DNA of 14,748 nucleotides. Origin: Methylovirgula sp. (GTDB taxonomy: Bacteria; Pseudomonadota; Alphaproteobacteria; Rhizobiales; Beijerinckiaceae). This document shows positions 6,284 through 14,012 of the stretch, piece by piece. The notes under the pieces are model-generated. The model saw only the letters and a list, made by a program, of their open reading frames with translations. It was not told the origin of the DNA and ran no database searches. The number at the start of each line of letters is the position of its first letter. The stretch's first letter is position 1. The stretch lies in assembly GCA_030038595.1 (NCBI GenBank), contig JASHSW010000231.1, positions 1 to 14,748 on the forward strand, read 5' to 3'. The position numbers were made by a program, and so were the translations under genes.

Positions 6284-6934
6284 TCAACTTCCGTGCGGCA
6301 TCGTGCCGAGGAACGTTTCGACGGCGGGCAGGATCCCGGCGACGATCGTCTTGACGCCCGCCGCGTTGGGATGCAACCCGTCGGCCAGCATGAGGTCGGT
6401 GTGGCCCACGACGCCCTTCAGGAAGAACGGATAGAGCGGTGCGCGATATTTCGCGGCAAGTTCGGGATAGATCCGGTCGAAAGCCGTTTGATATTCGGCC
6501 CCGAGGTTCGGCGAGGCCAGCATTCCGGCAATCAGAACTTTGACATGACGCGCCGCGAGGGCGGCGATGATGCGATCGAGAACCTCGCGGGTGCGGTCGG
6601 GATCGAGGCCTTGCAGCATATCGTTGGCGCCGAGTTCGAGGATGACGCCGTCCGTGCCGTCCGGCACGCTCCAATCGAGCCGCGCCAATCCCTGAGCGGC
6701 GGTATTGCCGGAAACGCCCGCGTTGACCACGCTGACCTCGTAGCCGGCGCGGCGCAACGCCGCTTCGAGAACGACCGGAAAAGCGGCGTCCTGCGGCAGT
6801 TCGTAGCCCGCCGTGAGGCTGTCGCCCAAGGCAACAAGCTTCAGCGTACGCGCCGCGGCAGTTTGGTCGAGCCCGAAAAGCGCCGGAATCGAAAGCGCAA
6901 GTGCCGCGCAACGCAGCAGCGCGCGCTTCGACAC
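6284..6934 (-). CDS. tesA: TesA-like SGNH-hydrolase (arylesterase/lysophospholipase/thioesterase I)
   Basis: 216 residues from a GTG start. TesA-type enzymes are periplasmic hydrolases of acyl thioesters, lysophospholipids and aryl esters. All SGNH blocks are present: GDSLTAGYE with S39, NAGVSGNT with G76, ELGANDML with N104, and DGLHPN with D185 and H188. Residues 4-28 are basic then hydrophobic (LLRCAALALSIPALFGL), a signal peptide ending near TAAA. No in-frame ATG lies between this signal peptide and the divergent ABC gene. The reading frame stays open further upstream to an ATG at 7264, but that would put about 110 odd residues over the ABC transporter gene. GTG at 6934 (or TTG at 6946) is therefore the likely start. 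It is divergent from ybbA, as in E. coli. Family certain, start uncertain. Confidence 0.88.
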   Translation of the reverse strand: MSKRALLRCAALALSIPALFGLDQTAAARTLKLVALGDSLTAGYELPQDAAFPVVLEAALRRAGYEVSVVNAGVSGNTAAQGLARLDWSVPDGTDGVILELGANDMLQGLDPDRTREVLDRIIAALAARHVKVLIAGMLASPNLGAEYQTAFDRIYPELAAKYRAPLYPFFLKGVVGHTDLMLADGLHPNAAGVKTIVAGILPAVETFLGTMPHGS

Positions 6935-6992
6935 CCACCGCGCCAAGGCGACGGCACGGTTGCAGGGCCGGTCGACGTGCGGGGATCGAACG

Positions 6993-7706
6993 ATGGATGA
7001 CGCGGCGATCATCTTGAGGGATGTCGATTTGAGCCTCGGCCGTGGCGCGGCGCGCGTGCATATTTTGAAGCAGATTTCACTCACGATAAAGCGCGGCGCG
7101 GCAATCGGCCTCACGGGTCCTTCCGGTTCGGGCAAATCCACGCTGTTGATGGTGATGGCCGGCCTGGAGCGACCCAACGCTGGACACGTGGAGATCCAGG
7201 GCGAGGACCTCAACGCGCTGGACGAGGACGCGCTGGCGCGGTTTCGCGGTGCACGTATCGGCATCGTCTTCCAATCCTTTCATCTGATCCCGACCATGAC
7301 GGCGCTGGAGAACGTCGCCATTCCTTTGGAACTTGCCGGCGCCAAGGAACCTTTCGCACGCGCTGCCGCCGAGCTTGCGGCGGTCGGCCTCGAGGATCGG
7401 CTTCACCATTACCCGGCCGAGCTCTCGGGCGGCGAACAGCAGCGGGTGGCATTGGCCCGCGCGCTGGCGCCGGGGCCCGCGGTCCTGCTTGCCGACGAGC
7501 CGACCGGCAATCTTGATGCGGAGACAGGGCGCGGCATCGTCGATCTTCTTTTTGCATTGAAACGCGCCCGCGCGACCACGTTGGTCTTGGTCACCCACGA
7601 CAGCGCGCTTGCCGCCCGATGCGATCATATGATCGGTTTGCGCTCCGGGCGGATCGAGGCGCCGCGCTCTGGCGTCGCTGCGGCGCTTCTGCCGGATATC
7701 GAATGA
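6993..7706 (+). CDS. ybbA: ABC transporter ATP-binding protein, YbbA/LolD-like
   Basis: 237 residues, a single complete ABC ATPase domain. Walker A is GPSGSGKST (42-50), Q-loop Q94 in VFQSFHL, signature LSGGEQQ (144-150), Walker B VLLADEP (164-170) followed by TGNLD, and switch H202 (VTHD). The sequence LIPTMTALENVAIPLEL is typical of the LolD/MacB/YbbA group that powers FtsX-type permeases working on periplasmic or lipid cargo. ATG at 6993 has GGGGAT upstream; longer in-frame readings run over the divergent tesA-like gene and are rejected. The stop overlaps the permease start as ATGA, so the two subunits are translationally coupled. The divergent tesA-like neighbour supports the YbbA assignment over LolD. 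The transported substrate is not known for this family. Confidence 0.92.
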   Translation: MDDAAIILRDVDLSLGRGAARVHILKQISLTIKRGAAIGLTGPSGSGKSTLLMVMAGLERPNAGHVEIQGEDLNALDEDALARFRGARIGIVFQSFHLIPTMTALENVAIPLELAGAKEPFARAAAELAAVGLEDRLHHYPAELSGGEQQRVALARALAPGPAVLLADEPTGNLDAETGRGIVDLLFALKRARATTLVLVTHDSALAARCDHMIGLRSGRIEAPRSGVAAALLPDIE

Positions 7707-10243
7707 GCTCCCCGGTGGCGGCCGCGAAAGGTTTGGTTCTCCGCCTGGCGCTGCGCGATTTGCGCGGCGGCATTGCCGGATTCTGGGTTTTCCTTGCCTG
7801 TCTGGCGATCGGACTTGCAACGATTGCCGGCGTAGGTTCCGTTTCCCGTTCGCTTGCCGAAGGGCTTCTGCAAAAAGGCCGCGTCATTCTCGGCGGCGAC
7901 ATTTCCTTCGAGCTCGTGCAACGAGAGGCAAACGCGGCGGAGCTGCGTTTTCTCGCGGCGCGCGGCCGGCTTTCGCAAATCGCATTGATGCGCGCTATGG
8001 CGGTTCGTGGTGACGGACAAGCCGCACTCGTCGAAATCAAGGCCGTCGATGCCGCTTATCCGGCGCAGGGCAGCGTCGGACTCGCGCCGCCGCGCGCTCT
8101 TCGGGATGTGCTTGCCGCACGTGACGGCGTCTACGGCGTTGCCGCCGACGCGACCTTCGCGGCGCGGCTCGATCTTCATCCAGGCGATCGATTTAGGATC
8201 GGCCGACAAATGTTCGAGCTCCGCGCCGTACTTCGTTCGGAGCCCGACAAGCTCGCCGGCGCCATTGGGTTCGGCCCGCGCGTCTTGATGTCGGAGGCGG
8301 CGCTGCGGGCCACGCGGCTGTTGCAGCCGGGTGCGCTCGTCAAATGGATCTATCGCCTGTCGCTTGCGCCGGGCCAGAACGCGGACGCCGTCGGCGCCGC
8401 GGTCCGCGCCGCCTTTCCGTCCGGCGGCTTTGAGGTCCGCACCTGGAAGAACATCTCGCCGCAATTCTCCCGCGATCTCGATCGGTTCAGCCAATTCTTG
8501 ACGCTCGTCGGCATGAGCTCGCTGCTCATCGGCGGGGTTGGCATCGCCAATGCGGTGGCGGCCTTCATCGAGCGCAAACGCGAAACGATCGCGATCTTGA
8601 AAGCGCTTGGCGCGCCTGGCGGCTTCGCTTTCCGGATGATGCTTGCCGAAGTTCTGGGTATGGCCGGCATCGCTATGCTGGCCGGCATAGCATTCGGGGC
8701 GGCGCTGCCGTTCCTGCTTGGCGCCGCCTTTGGCGGACTCCTCCCGTTTCCGCTGGCGCCGCGGATCTTTCCGCAGGAGATCGCCGCAGGGATTGTCTAT
8801 GGGCTTTTGACGACGCTCGTCTTCTCGCTCGTTCCGCTCGGGCGCGCGCATGATCTACCGGCCTCGACCTTGTTTCGCGACGAGGTCGCGCCGGCGCCGG
8901 TTTGGCCGCGGCGGCGCTATCTCGTAACGCTGGTGGTGGCGGCTCTGGGGCTTGTTTTTGCGGGCGTGGCGCTGGCGGCAGACCGGAAATTGGCGCTGAT
9001 CTATGTCGCCGCCGCGCTTGGCGGGTTCATTCTGCTGCGCGCCGCGGCGGCGCTTCTCATGGCGGCGGCGCGTCGATTTCCGCATCCGCGCCGGGTCGAA
9101 CTGCGGCTTGCGATCGGCAATCTACATCGGCCCGGAACGCTGACCCCTTCGATCGTATTGTCGCTTGGCCTTGGTCTCACGCTCGTCGTTGCGCTCGCTT
9201 TGATCGACGGCAATCTGCATCGCGTTATCGAACGATCGCGGAATGAAGTGACGCCGAGCTATTATTTTTTGGACGTGGCGCGTACTGAGCTCGAAGATTT
9301 TCGGAAGTTCGTCGCGGCGCGCGAACCCGGCGCGAAACTCGCATTCGTGCCGATGTTGCGCGGCCGATTCATCGCGGTCAAAGACCAGCCGGTCACCAGA
9401 ATCAAGGCCAACGACGACGTCGCTTGGGCGCTGGAAGGCGATCGCGGCATTACCTTCTCCGAAACTGTCCCGGCAGGATCGACACTCATTGCGGGCAAGT
9501 GGTGGGGACGTAATTACGCAGGGCCGCCGCTTGTCTCGCTGGAATCGGAAGTCGCCGACGGGCTCGGCCTCAAACCCGGCGACGAGATCACCGTCAACGT
9601 GCTCGGCCGCAACATCACGACGCGGATCGCCAATCTGCGCAAAGTCGACTGGCGCAACCTCGGCCTCAACTTCGTGCTCGTTTATTCGCCGAACACATTC
9701 GCCGCGGCGCCCTATAGCGATCTCGTCACGCTCACCTATCCCGACTCGGGGCAGGGCGACCTTGCGCTGGTGCGCGACGTCGCCGAAGCTTTTCCGAACG
9801 TCGTCAGCCTTCGGGTCAAGGATGCGCTCGACGCCGTCAAAGACATCGTCGACAAGCTTGCGCTGGCCGTGCGCGGCTGCGCCGCGATCGCGCTTCTCGC
9901 TACGGCGCTTGTTCTGGGCGGCGCGCTCGCCGCCGGGCAGCGGGCGCGACTTTACGACGTCGTGATCCTGAAGACGCTCGGAGCGACGCGGCGACGGCTG
10001 CTTGCCGCGTTCCTCTGCGAATTCGGCTTGATCGGCCTTGCGACCGCCGCTTTCGGGGTTCTCGCGGGAGGGGCGGCGGCACTCAGCGTAGTCACCTCGG
10101 TGATGAAGCTCGATTTCGTCTGGCTCTGGCCGCAGGCGCTTGCCGCGGCGGGGGGCGCGTTTGTCGCGGCGCTGCTCCTCGGGTTCATCGGAACGTGGCG
10201 CGTCCTCGGGCAGAAGCCGGCGCAATACTTACGAAATTTATAG
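7703..10243 (+). CDS. ybbP: FtsX-family ABC permease, YbbP-like
   Basis: 846 residues, similar in size to E. coli YbbP (about 800). Layout: a first membrane segment near 24-46, a long periplasmic region to about 260, three membrane segments within 264-380, a central hydrophobic pair near 406-455, another near 482-502, a second periplasmic region to about 720, and three C-terminal membrane segments. The FtsX cytoplasmic loop pattern appears twice: ERKRETIAILKALGA (290-304) and, near the end, ARLYDVVILKTLGATRRRLL. This duplication is usual for YbbP-type permeases. The ATG at 7703 overlaps the ATPase stop; an in-frame ATG at 7619 lies inside the ATPase gene and is rejected. It should form a complex with the preceding ATPase in the inner membrane. 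The cargo is unknown; hydrophobic molecule handling alongside TesA is inference. Confidence 0.92.
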   Translation: MSSPVAAAKGLVLRLALRDLRGGIAGFWVFLACLAIGLATIAGVGSVSRSLAEGLLQKGRVILGGDISFELVQREANAAELRFLAARGRLSQIALMRAMAVRGDGQAALVEIKAVDAAYPAQGSVGLAPPRALRDVLAARDGVYGVAADATFAARLDLHPGDRFRIGRQMFELRAVLRSEPDKLAGAIGFGPRVLMSEAALRATRLLQPGALVKWIYRLSLAPGQNADAVGAAVRAAFPSGGFEVRTWKNISPQFSRDLDRFSQFLTLVGMSSLLIGGVGIANAVAAFIERKRETIAILKALGAPGGFAFRMMLAEVLGMAGIAMLAGIAFGAALPFLLGAAFGGLLPFPLAPRIFPQEIAAGIVYGLLTTLVFSLVPLGRAHDLPASTLFRDEVAPAPVWPRRRYLVTLVVAALGLVFAGVALAADRKLALIYVAAALGGFILLRAAAALLMAAARRFPHPRRVELRLAIGNLHRPGTLTPSIVLSLGLGLTLVVALALIDGNLHRVIERSRNEVTPSYYFLDVARTELEDFRKFVAAREPGAKLAFVPMLRGRFIAVKDQPVTRIKANDDVAWALEGDRGITFSETVPAGSTLIAGKWWGRNYAGPPLVSLESEVADGLGLKPGDEITVNVLGRNITTRIANLRKVDWRNLGLNFVLVYSPNTFAAAPYSDLVTLTYPDSGQGDLALVRDVAEAFPNVVSLRVKDALDAVKDIVDKLALAVRGCAAIALLATALVLGGALAAGQRARLYDVVILKTLGATRRRLLAAFLCEFGLIGLATAAFGVLAGGAAALSVVTSVMKLDFVWLWPQALAAAGGAFVAALLLGFIGTWRVLGQKPAQYLRNL

Positions 10244-10276
10244 GTTTAGGCGGCGGCCGAGGCGGTGTCCCCGCCC

Positions 10277-10305
10277 TTGTAGGCTTTGCTGCTATAGGCC
10301 ATATT
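10277..10305 (+). promoter_or_regulatory. Candidate promoter of the YccA-family gene
   Basis: TTGTAG (10277-10282), a 17-base spacer and CATATT (10300-10305) resemble a sigma-70 promoter only loosely (three and four matches of six). The position, about 75 bases before the start codon and after the ybbP stop, is reasonable. Confidence 0.25.
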
Positions 10306-10343
10306 AGCCCCAACGTTCCGCCTGCGCCCGAGGCGCGGCGGCC

Positions 10344-10375
10344 GGAGGCGATAGAGCCTCCTCAACCGACGAGGC
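10344..10375 (+). promoter_or_regulatory. Leader with two mutually exclusive pairings near the ribosome site
   Basis: GGAGGC (10344-10349) can pair with GCCTCC (10356-10361) across a six-base loop. The same GCCTC (10356-10360) can instead pair with GAGGC (10371-10375), which contains the GAGG ribosome site of the gene starting at 10380. Forming the first hairpin would free the ribosome site; forming the second would cover it. The complementarity is directly visible; a regulatory role is inference. Confidence 0.35.
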
Positions 10376-10379
10376 AAAA

Positions 10380-11159
10380 ATGTCCGACTTCGACCCCAAT
10401 ACGGCCCGCTGGGGGCAAGGCGTCCAAGCCGGCCGCGCCGAAATCGACCAGGGCCTTCGCGCCTATATGCTGGGCGTCTACAACAACATGGTCATCGGCT
10501 TGGCGGTCACCGGCCTCGTGGCCTATGGCGCCAACATGCTGGCCACGACCACCGATCCGTCGCTGGCCGTCGCCCGTTTCGGCCAGATCTACCTTACATC
10601 GTTTGGCGAGGCGATTTACTTGAGCCCGCTGCGCTGGGTGGTGGTGTTCGCGCCGCTGCTTCTGGTTTTTGGCATTTCATTCGGCCTCAACCGCATGGCG
10701 GCGACGACGGCGCGCGCTTTGTTCTTCGTCTTTTCGGCGGCGATGGGCCTGTCGCTCTCGACCTTGGTGCTGGTCTACACCGGCGAATCGATCGCCCGCG
10801 CCTTCTTTATCACCGCCGCCGCCTTCGGGGCGCTGAGCCTCTACGGCTATACGACGCCGCGTTCGCTTTCCGCCATGGGCTCGTTCCTGATCATGGGGCT
10901 TTTCGGTCTCATCATCGCGATGTTGGTCAACCTCTTCGTGCACAGCTCGGGGCTGCAGTTCGCGCTGTCGATCCTTGCGGTGCTGATCTTCTCCGGCCTC
11001 ACCGCCTACGACACACAGTCGATCAAGGAAATGTACTTCGCATCCGACAGTTACGAGGTCGCGGCCAAGAAGTCCGTGAACGGGGCGTTGCGGCTCTATC
11101 TCGATTTCATCAACATCTTCGTGGCGCTGTTGCAGCTCACCGGCACGCGCAACGACTAA
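10380..11159 (+). CDS. Bax inhibitor-1/YccA family membrane protein
   Basis: 259 residues of the TMBIM family, inner-membrane proteins related to YccA (a modulator of FtsH proteolysis in E. coli) and to the pH-dependent calcium channel BsYetJ. About seven hydrophobic segments are visible, near 35-54, 85-103, 113-134, 140-156, 166-188, 193-210 and 238-254. Two conserved family acidic sites are present: D211 in TAYDTQSIK and D242 in LYLDFINIF, matching the Asp pair that gates BsYetJ. The N-terminal QAGRAEIDQGLRAYMLGVYNNM is typical of the alphaproteobacterial branch. ATG at 10380 has GAGG at 10371-10374. A clear intrinsic terminator begins five bases after the stop, so the gene ends a transcription unit. 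The exact activity cannot be read from sequence. Confidence 0.93.
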   Translation: MSDFDPNTARWGQGVQAGRAEIDQGLRAYMLGVYNNMVIGLAVTGLVAYGANMLATTTDPSLAVARFGQIYLTSFGEAIYLSPLRWVVVFAPLLLVFGISFGLNRMAATTARALFFVFSAAMGLSLSTLVLVYTGESIARAFFITAAAFGALSLYGYTTPRSLSAMGSFLIMGLFGLIIAMLVNLFVHSSGLQFALSILAVLIFSGLTAYDTQSIKEMYFASDSYEVAAKKSVNGALRLYLDFINIFVALLQLTGTRND

Positions 11160-11163
11160 CGAT

Positions 11164-11189
11164 AAGCCCCGCTTGATGCGGGGCTTTTT
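11164..11189 (+). terminator. Intrinsic terminator of the YccA-family gene
   Basis: AAGCCCCGC (11164-11172) and GCGGGGCTT (11178-11186) form a perfect nine-base-pair stem with loop TTGAT, followed by further T residues (11187-11189). This is a textbook rho-independent terminator placed directly after the stop codon. Confidence 0.9.
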
Positions 11190-11207
11190 CGCACGGTGCG
11201 CTGCCGA

Positions 11208-11591
11208 TCAGCTCGAAACGATCTTCAGAATCTTGTCGAGCACGTTGATCACACGCTTTAAGTCGTGACCGCGCCGCAGGACGAGGCCGCTTGCCGCCAC
11301 CACGCTGTAGGCACCCTGCTTGCGGGCGCCTTTCGGCGCCTTCTCGATCCGGTAAAGGGGAAATTCGGTGCATCGCCGATAAATCGAGAACACCGCCTTC
11401 TGTTCGGTCGCGGCGATCGCGTAATCGCGCCATTCGCCGTCCGCCACCTTGCGGCCGTAAAGGCCGAGAATGTCGCGTAGCTCCTGACGATCGAACGAAA
11501 CGGCGGCGGGACGGTAGGTTGCGCTTCGACTCGCGACGAGCGAAACGACGCTCGCCGCGCTGCGGTTTTCTTCCGTAAACTCCAAATCCAT
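11208..11591 (-). CDS. DUF2794 family protein
   Basis: 127 residues, soluble, no signal peptide or membrane segment. The core VSFDRQELRDILGLYGRKVADGEWRDYAI and PLYRIEKAPKGARKQGAYSVVAASGLVLRRGHDLKRVINVLDK is the pattern of DUF2794, a family I know from Alphaproteobacteria and for which no function is established. The first 25 residues are variable. ATG at 11591 follows a very strong ribosome site on the minus strand, GGGGGAGGAG (complement of 11595-11604). It is convergent with the YccA-family gene; the T-tailed terminator at 11164-11189 is oriented for the plus strand, and I see no separate terminator for this gene. The neighbours do not reveal its role. Confidence 0.88.
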   Translation of the reverse strand: MDLEFTEENRSAASVVSLVASRSATYRPAAVSFDRQELRDILGLYGRKVADGEWRDYAIAATEQKAVFSIYRRCTEFPLYRIEKAPKGARKQGAYSVVAASGLVLRRGHDLKRVINVLDKILKIVSS

Positions 11592-11784
11592 ACGCTCCTC
11601 CCCCAGCCATGATCGCGGAATCCGGCGGGGGCGGCAAGCTTTTCCGTGCGCCCGAGGCGCCCGGGCTCAGCGGCTGAACCTTATATCTATTGATAGCCGG
11701 GGATCGGCTATTCCGCAGAACGGGTTGAAGGGCCGCGGTTTTCCCGCCGCAATGTAGGTGTGGACCAAGCTCCGAATTCACAGT

Positions 11785-11975
11785 TTTGCCCTTTTGGGGC
11801 CTAGCGTGCGCCGCGAAACGGCGGAAAGATCTCCCGGTCGCCATCGGGCTTGGCACGGATCCTCTCGGACTCGTCAGCCCCCCAGCCCCCCGCGGGGTCA
11901 CGGGCCAAGTACCGTCGACTTGAATGCAGGCGACGATAGAGCCGGTTTGAAGCTTCGCTTCGACCGGCTCTTTTT
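11785..11975 (+). ncRNA. Candidate small RNA ending at an orphan terminator
   Basis: A T-tailed intrinsic terminator at 11938-11975 points rightward, but no rightward protein gene lies between it and the previous terminator at 11189. Upstream sequence offers nested pairs (GTCGCC 11837-11842 with GGCGAC 11929-11934; inside it, CTTGGC 11849-11854 with GCCAAG 11904-11909) that would give a rod-like RNA. The 5' end is a guess: I found no convincing promoter. I do not recognise 6S, SRP, RNase P or tmRNA signatures. Treat the boundaries as provisional. Confidence 0.3.
11938..11975 (+). terminator. Orphan intrinsic terminator upstream of htpG
   Basis: AGAGCCGGT (11938-11946) pairs with ACCGGCTCT (11963-11971); inside it GAAGC (11949-11953) pairs with GCTTC (11957-11961) around loop TTC. 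A run of five T (11971-11975) follows. On the opposite strand no T run follows the hairpin, so it acts rightward. It ends a transcript with no visible coding gene. Confidence 0.85.
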
Positions 11976-12040
11976 ATGATTGGAATCTCTGCAGGATGGC
12001 CGAGCGCGTCCGCGCCGGCCGAGTAGACCGTTCGGCTTGA

Positions 12041-12071
12041 CTTGAATCTGCGGCCGCCCTCGACGATATCT
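12041..12071 (+). promoter_or_regulatory. Candidate htpG promoter
   Basis: CTTGAA at 12041-12046 (a second CTTGA lies just before at 12036) could be a -35 element. With TTGAAT (12042-12047), a 17-base spacer leads to GATATC (12065-12070). TATCTCGG at 12067-12074 also fits the second half of the alphaproteobacterial heat-shock (RpoH) -10 pattern TATNTNNG, but the distance from CTTG is a few bases longer than usual. No CIRCE inverted repeat is present. Confidence 0.3.
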
Positions 12072-12122
12072 CGGATCGCCGCGACGGCGCTCAAGAATTG
12101 CTACGATTGGAGGAAATCGAAT

Positions 12123-14012
12123 ATGGCGGCGGCTGAAAGCCATGCATTTCAAGCCGATGTGGGCCGGCTTCTCGATTTGATGGTCCACTCGGTCTATTCC
12201 GAACGCGATATTTTCCTGCGTGAACTTGTATCGAACGGGGCGGACGCCTGCGAGAAACTGCGCTACGAAGCGCTTGCCGATCCGACGCTCGTCGCCGCCG
12301 ATCCCGATTTCCTCGTCACCGTTAGTCTCGACAAACACGCCCGCACGTTGAGCGTGGCGGATAACGGCATCGGCATGTCGGCGGCAGAACTTGCCCAATC
12401 GCTCGGCACGATCGCGAGCTCCGGCACCCGTGCTTTCCTCGACAGCCTCAAGGACGACGCGCCGGTCGGCAAGGACCTGATCGGCCAATTCGGGATCGGC
12501 TTTTATTCGGGATTCATGGTCGCTCAGCGCATCGACGTCGAAACGCGGCGGGCAGGGGCCGGCGAGGCCCACCTTTGGAGCTCGGACGGCAAAGGAACGT
12601 TTTCCATCGCCCCTCTGGCGCTCGAGGCGGCGCCGGCGCGCGGTACGCGCGTCATCCTGCATCTGAAGGAAGACGCGTCCGAATATCTGGAGTCGACGCA
12701 CGTCGAGCGCATTCTACGCGAGCATTCGAGTGCCATCGCGGTACCGATTGCATTCGTCGAGGCGCTCGGCAAGGAGCCGCGCCGGCTCACCGACGGCTCG
12801 GCCCTGTGGAGCAAGCCGAAGAACGCGGTCAGCGCCGATGATTATAACGAATTCTACCGCAGTCTCTGTGGCCAGTTCGACGCGCCGGCGCTCACTCTGC
12901 ATTGGCGCGCCGAGGGCCGCCACGAATATACGGTTCTTGCTTTCGTACCGGGTTCGCGCCCGTTCGATCTCTTCGATTCTTCGCGCAAGGGCCGCGGCAA
13001 GCTTTACGTTCGCCACGTGCTGGTCGCCGAAGACGCCGAAATTCTGCCGAGTTGGCTGCGCTTCGTCCGACTGGTGGTCGATTCCGCCGATTTGCCGCTC
13101 AACGTGTCGCGGGAGCTGATCCAAGAGAGCGCCGTTTTCGCGGCGATCAAGAAAGGCGTGGCGAACCGCATCGTGCAGGAACTGACGAAACTCGCCGAAA
13201 ACGATGCCGAGGCCTATGCGAAGGTCTGGGCAAACTTCGGCGCGGTCCTCAAGGAGGGACTTTACGAAGAACCGGAACGGCGCGACGCGCTCTTCAAACT
13301 CGCCCGGTTTGCCAGCACTTTGGATCTCGACGGCAAGCGGACGCTTGCCGACTACGTCGCCGCGATGCGTCCCAACCAGACCGCCATCTATTATCTTACC
13401 GGCGACGCCATCAAACGGCTCGACGCAAGCCCGCAGCTCGAAGGCTTCCGCGCCCGCGGCCTCGAAGTCCTGCTTCTGCCCGATCCGATCGACGCCTTCT
13501 GGGTTTCGACCGCGGTCGGCTATGAGGGCAAACCGTTCAAATCGGTGTCGCAAGGCGCCGCCGACATCAAGTCGATCCCGCTCAAGGAGGGAACCGAAGG
13601 ACAAGCCGAGCCGCCCGCCGCGGCGCTTGCGACGCTGTTCGCTTTGATGAAACAGCAGCTCGAAGAAGTGGCTTCCGACGTGCGCCCCTCCGACCGCCTG
13701 TCGGAAAGTCCGGCCTGCGTCGTCGCCGCCGATCATGGGCTTGATCGGCGGCTCGAACGCATGCTCGCCGAGCACGGCCAGTTGAAGAACGTTTCAAAGC
13801 CGGTGCTGGAGATCAATTCCAAACACCCGCTGATCGCGGCACTTGCCGCGCAGATGGCGCAAGCGGACAAGGAAGCCCTCAACGATGCCATCTGGCTCAT
13901 ATTCGATGCGGCGCAGCTGATGGATGGCGAGAAGCTCGCCGACGCGCCGGGCTTTGCGGCGCGGCTGACGCGGATCCTCGGCAAGGCAGTCGGCGCGCCG
14001 AACGTCTCATGA
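12123..14012 (+). CDS. htpG: Molecular chaperone HtpG (bacterial Hsp90)
   Basis: 629 residues, full length (E. coli 624). HtpG is an ATP-driven homodimeric cytosolic chaperone. The GHKL ATPase domain shows FLRELVSNGADA with catalytic E34 and N38, ADNGIGM (79-85), and lid glycine motif GQFGIGFYSG (121-130). The middle domain carries NVSRELIQES with R330, matching the catalytic Arg (E. coli R336). The C-terminal dimerisation domain follows to about residue 629. SNGADA differs from the more common SNASDA, a conservative change. ATG at 12123 has GGAGGAA at 12109-12115; upstream in-frame residues to 12042 do not resemble the family. The stop overlaps the prmC start as ATGA. Heat-shock control is expected, but the promoter reading is tentative. 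Confidence 0.97.
   Translation: MAAAESHAFQADVGRLLDLMVHSVYSERDIFLRELVSNGADACEKLRYEALADPTLVAADPDFLVTVSLDKHARTLSVADNGIGMSAAELAQSLGTIASSGTRAFLDSLKDDAPVGKDLIGQFGIGFYSGFMVAQRIDVETRRAGAGEAHLWSSDGKGTFSIAPLALEAAPARGTRVILHLKEDASEYLESTHVERILREHSSAIAVPIAFVEALGKEPRRLTDGSALWSKPKNAVSADDYNEFYRSLCGQFDAPALTLHWRAEGRHEYTVLAFVPGSRPFDLFDSSRKGRGKLYVRHVLVAEDAEILPSWLRFVRLVVDSADLPLNVSRELIQESAVFAAIKKGVANRIVQELTKLAENDAEAYAKVWANFGAVLKEGLYEEPERRDALFKLARFASTLDLDGKRTLADYVAAMRPNQTAIYYLTGDAIKRLDASPQLEGFRARGLEVLLLPDPIDAFWVSTAVGYEGKPFKSVSQGAADIKSIPLKEGTEGQAEPPAAALATLFALMKQQLEEVASDVRPSDRLSESPACVVAADHGLDRRLERMLAEHGQLKNVSKPVLEINSKHPLIAALAAQMAQADKEALNDAIWLIFDAAQLMDGEKLADAPGFAARLTRILGKAVGAPNVS

Larger units (their letters stand above)
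11592..12122. other. 531-base stretch without a supported protein gene
   Basis: No open frame here looks protein-like; those present are short, arginine-rich and lack ribosome sites. The stretch holds several hairpins: 11693-11711 (ATAGCCG, loop GGGAT, CGGCTAT), 11788-11800 (GCCC, loop TTTTG, GGGC) and 11809-11823 (CGCCG, loop CGAAA, CGGCG). Longer-range pairs are GTCGCC 11837-11842 with GGCGAC 11929-11934, and CTTGGC 11849-11854 with GCCAAG 11904-11909. It then contains the intrinsic terminator at 11938-11975 and the htpG promoter area. The left end must hold the promoter of the leftward DUF2794 gene. Confidence 0.6.

Noticed and set aside
6935..7264. An N-terminal extension of the TesA-like gene to an ATG at 7264
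   Set aside because: The extension is low-complexity, overlaps the ABC ATPase gene, and would bury the signal peptide inside the protein.
10261..10275. Hairpin GGCGG/CCGCC after ybbP as a terminator
   Set aside because: Only five base pairs and no T run; too weak to call.
11785..11975. Identification of the candidate RNA as 6S, SRP, RNase P RNA or tmRNA
   Set aside because: I see none of the signature sequences (SRP GGAAGGAAGCAGC-type loop, RNase P core, tmRNA tag), and the rod-like pairing alone is too weak to call 6S.
11801..12094. A 97-codon minus-strand frame in the gene-poor stretch
   Set aside because: It is Arg/Ser-rich, reads through the intrinsic terminator hairpin and shows no family resemblance.
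12714..13775. A 353-codon open frame antisense to htpG
   Set aside because: No recognisable domain or ribosome site, and it lies wholly inside a well-conserved htpG.
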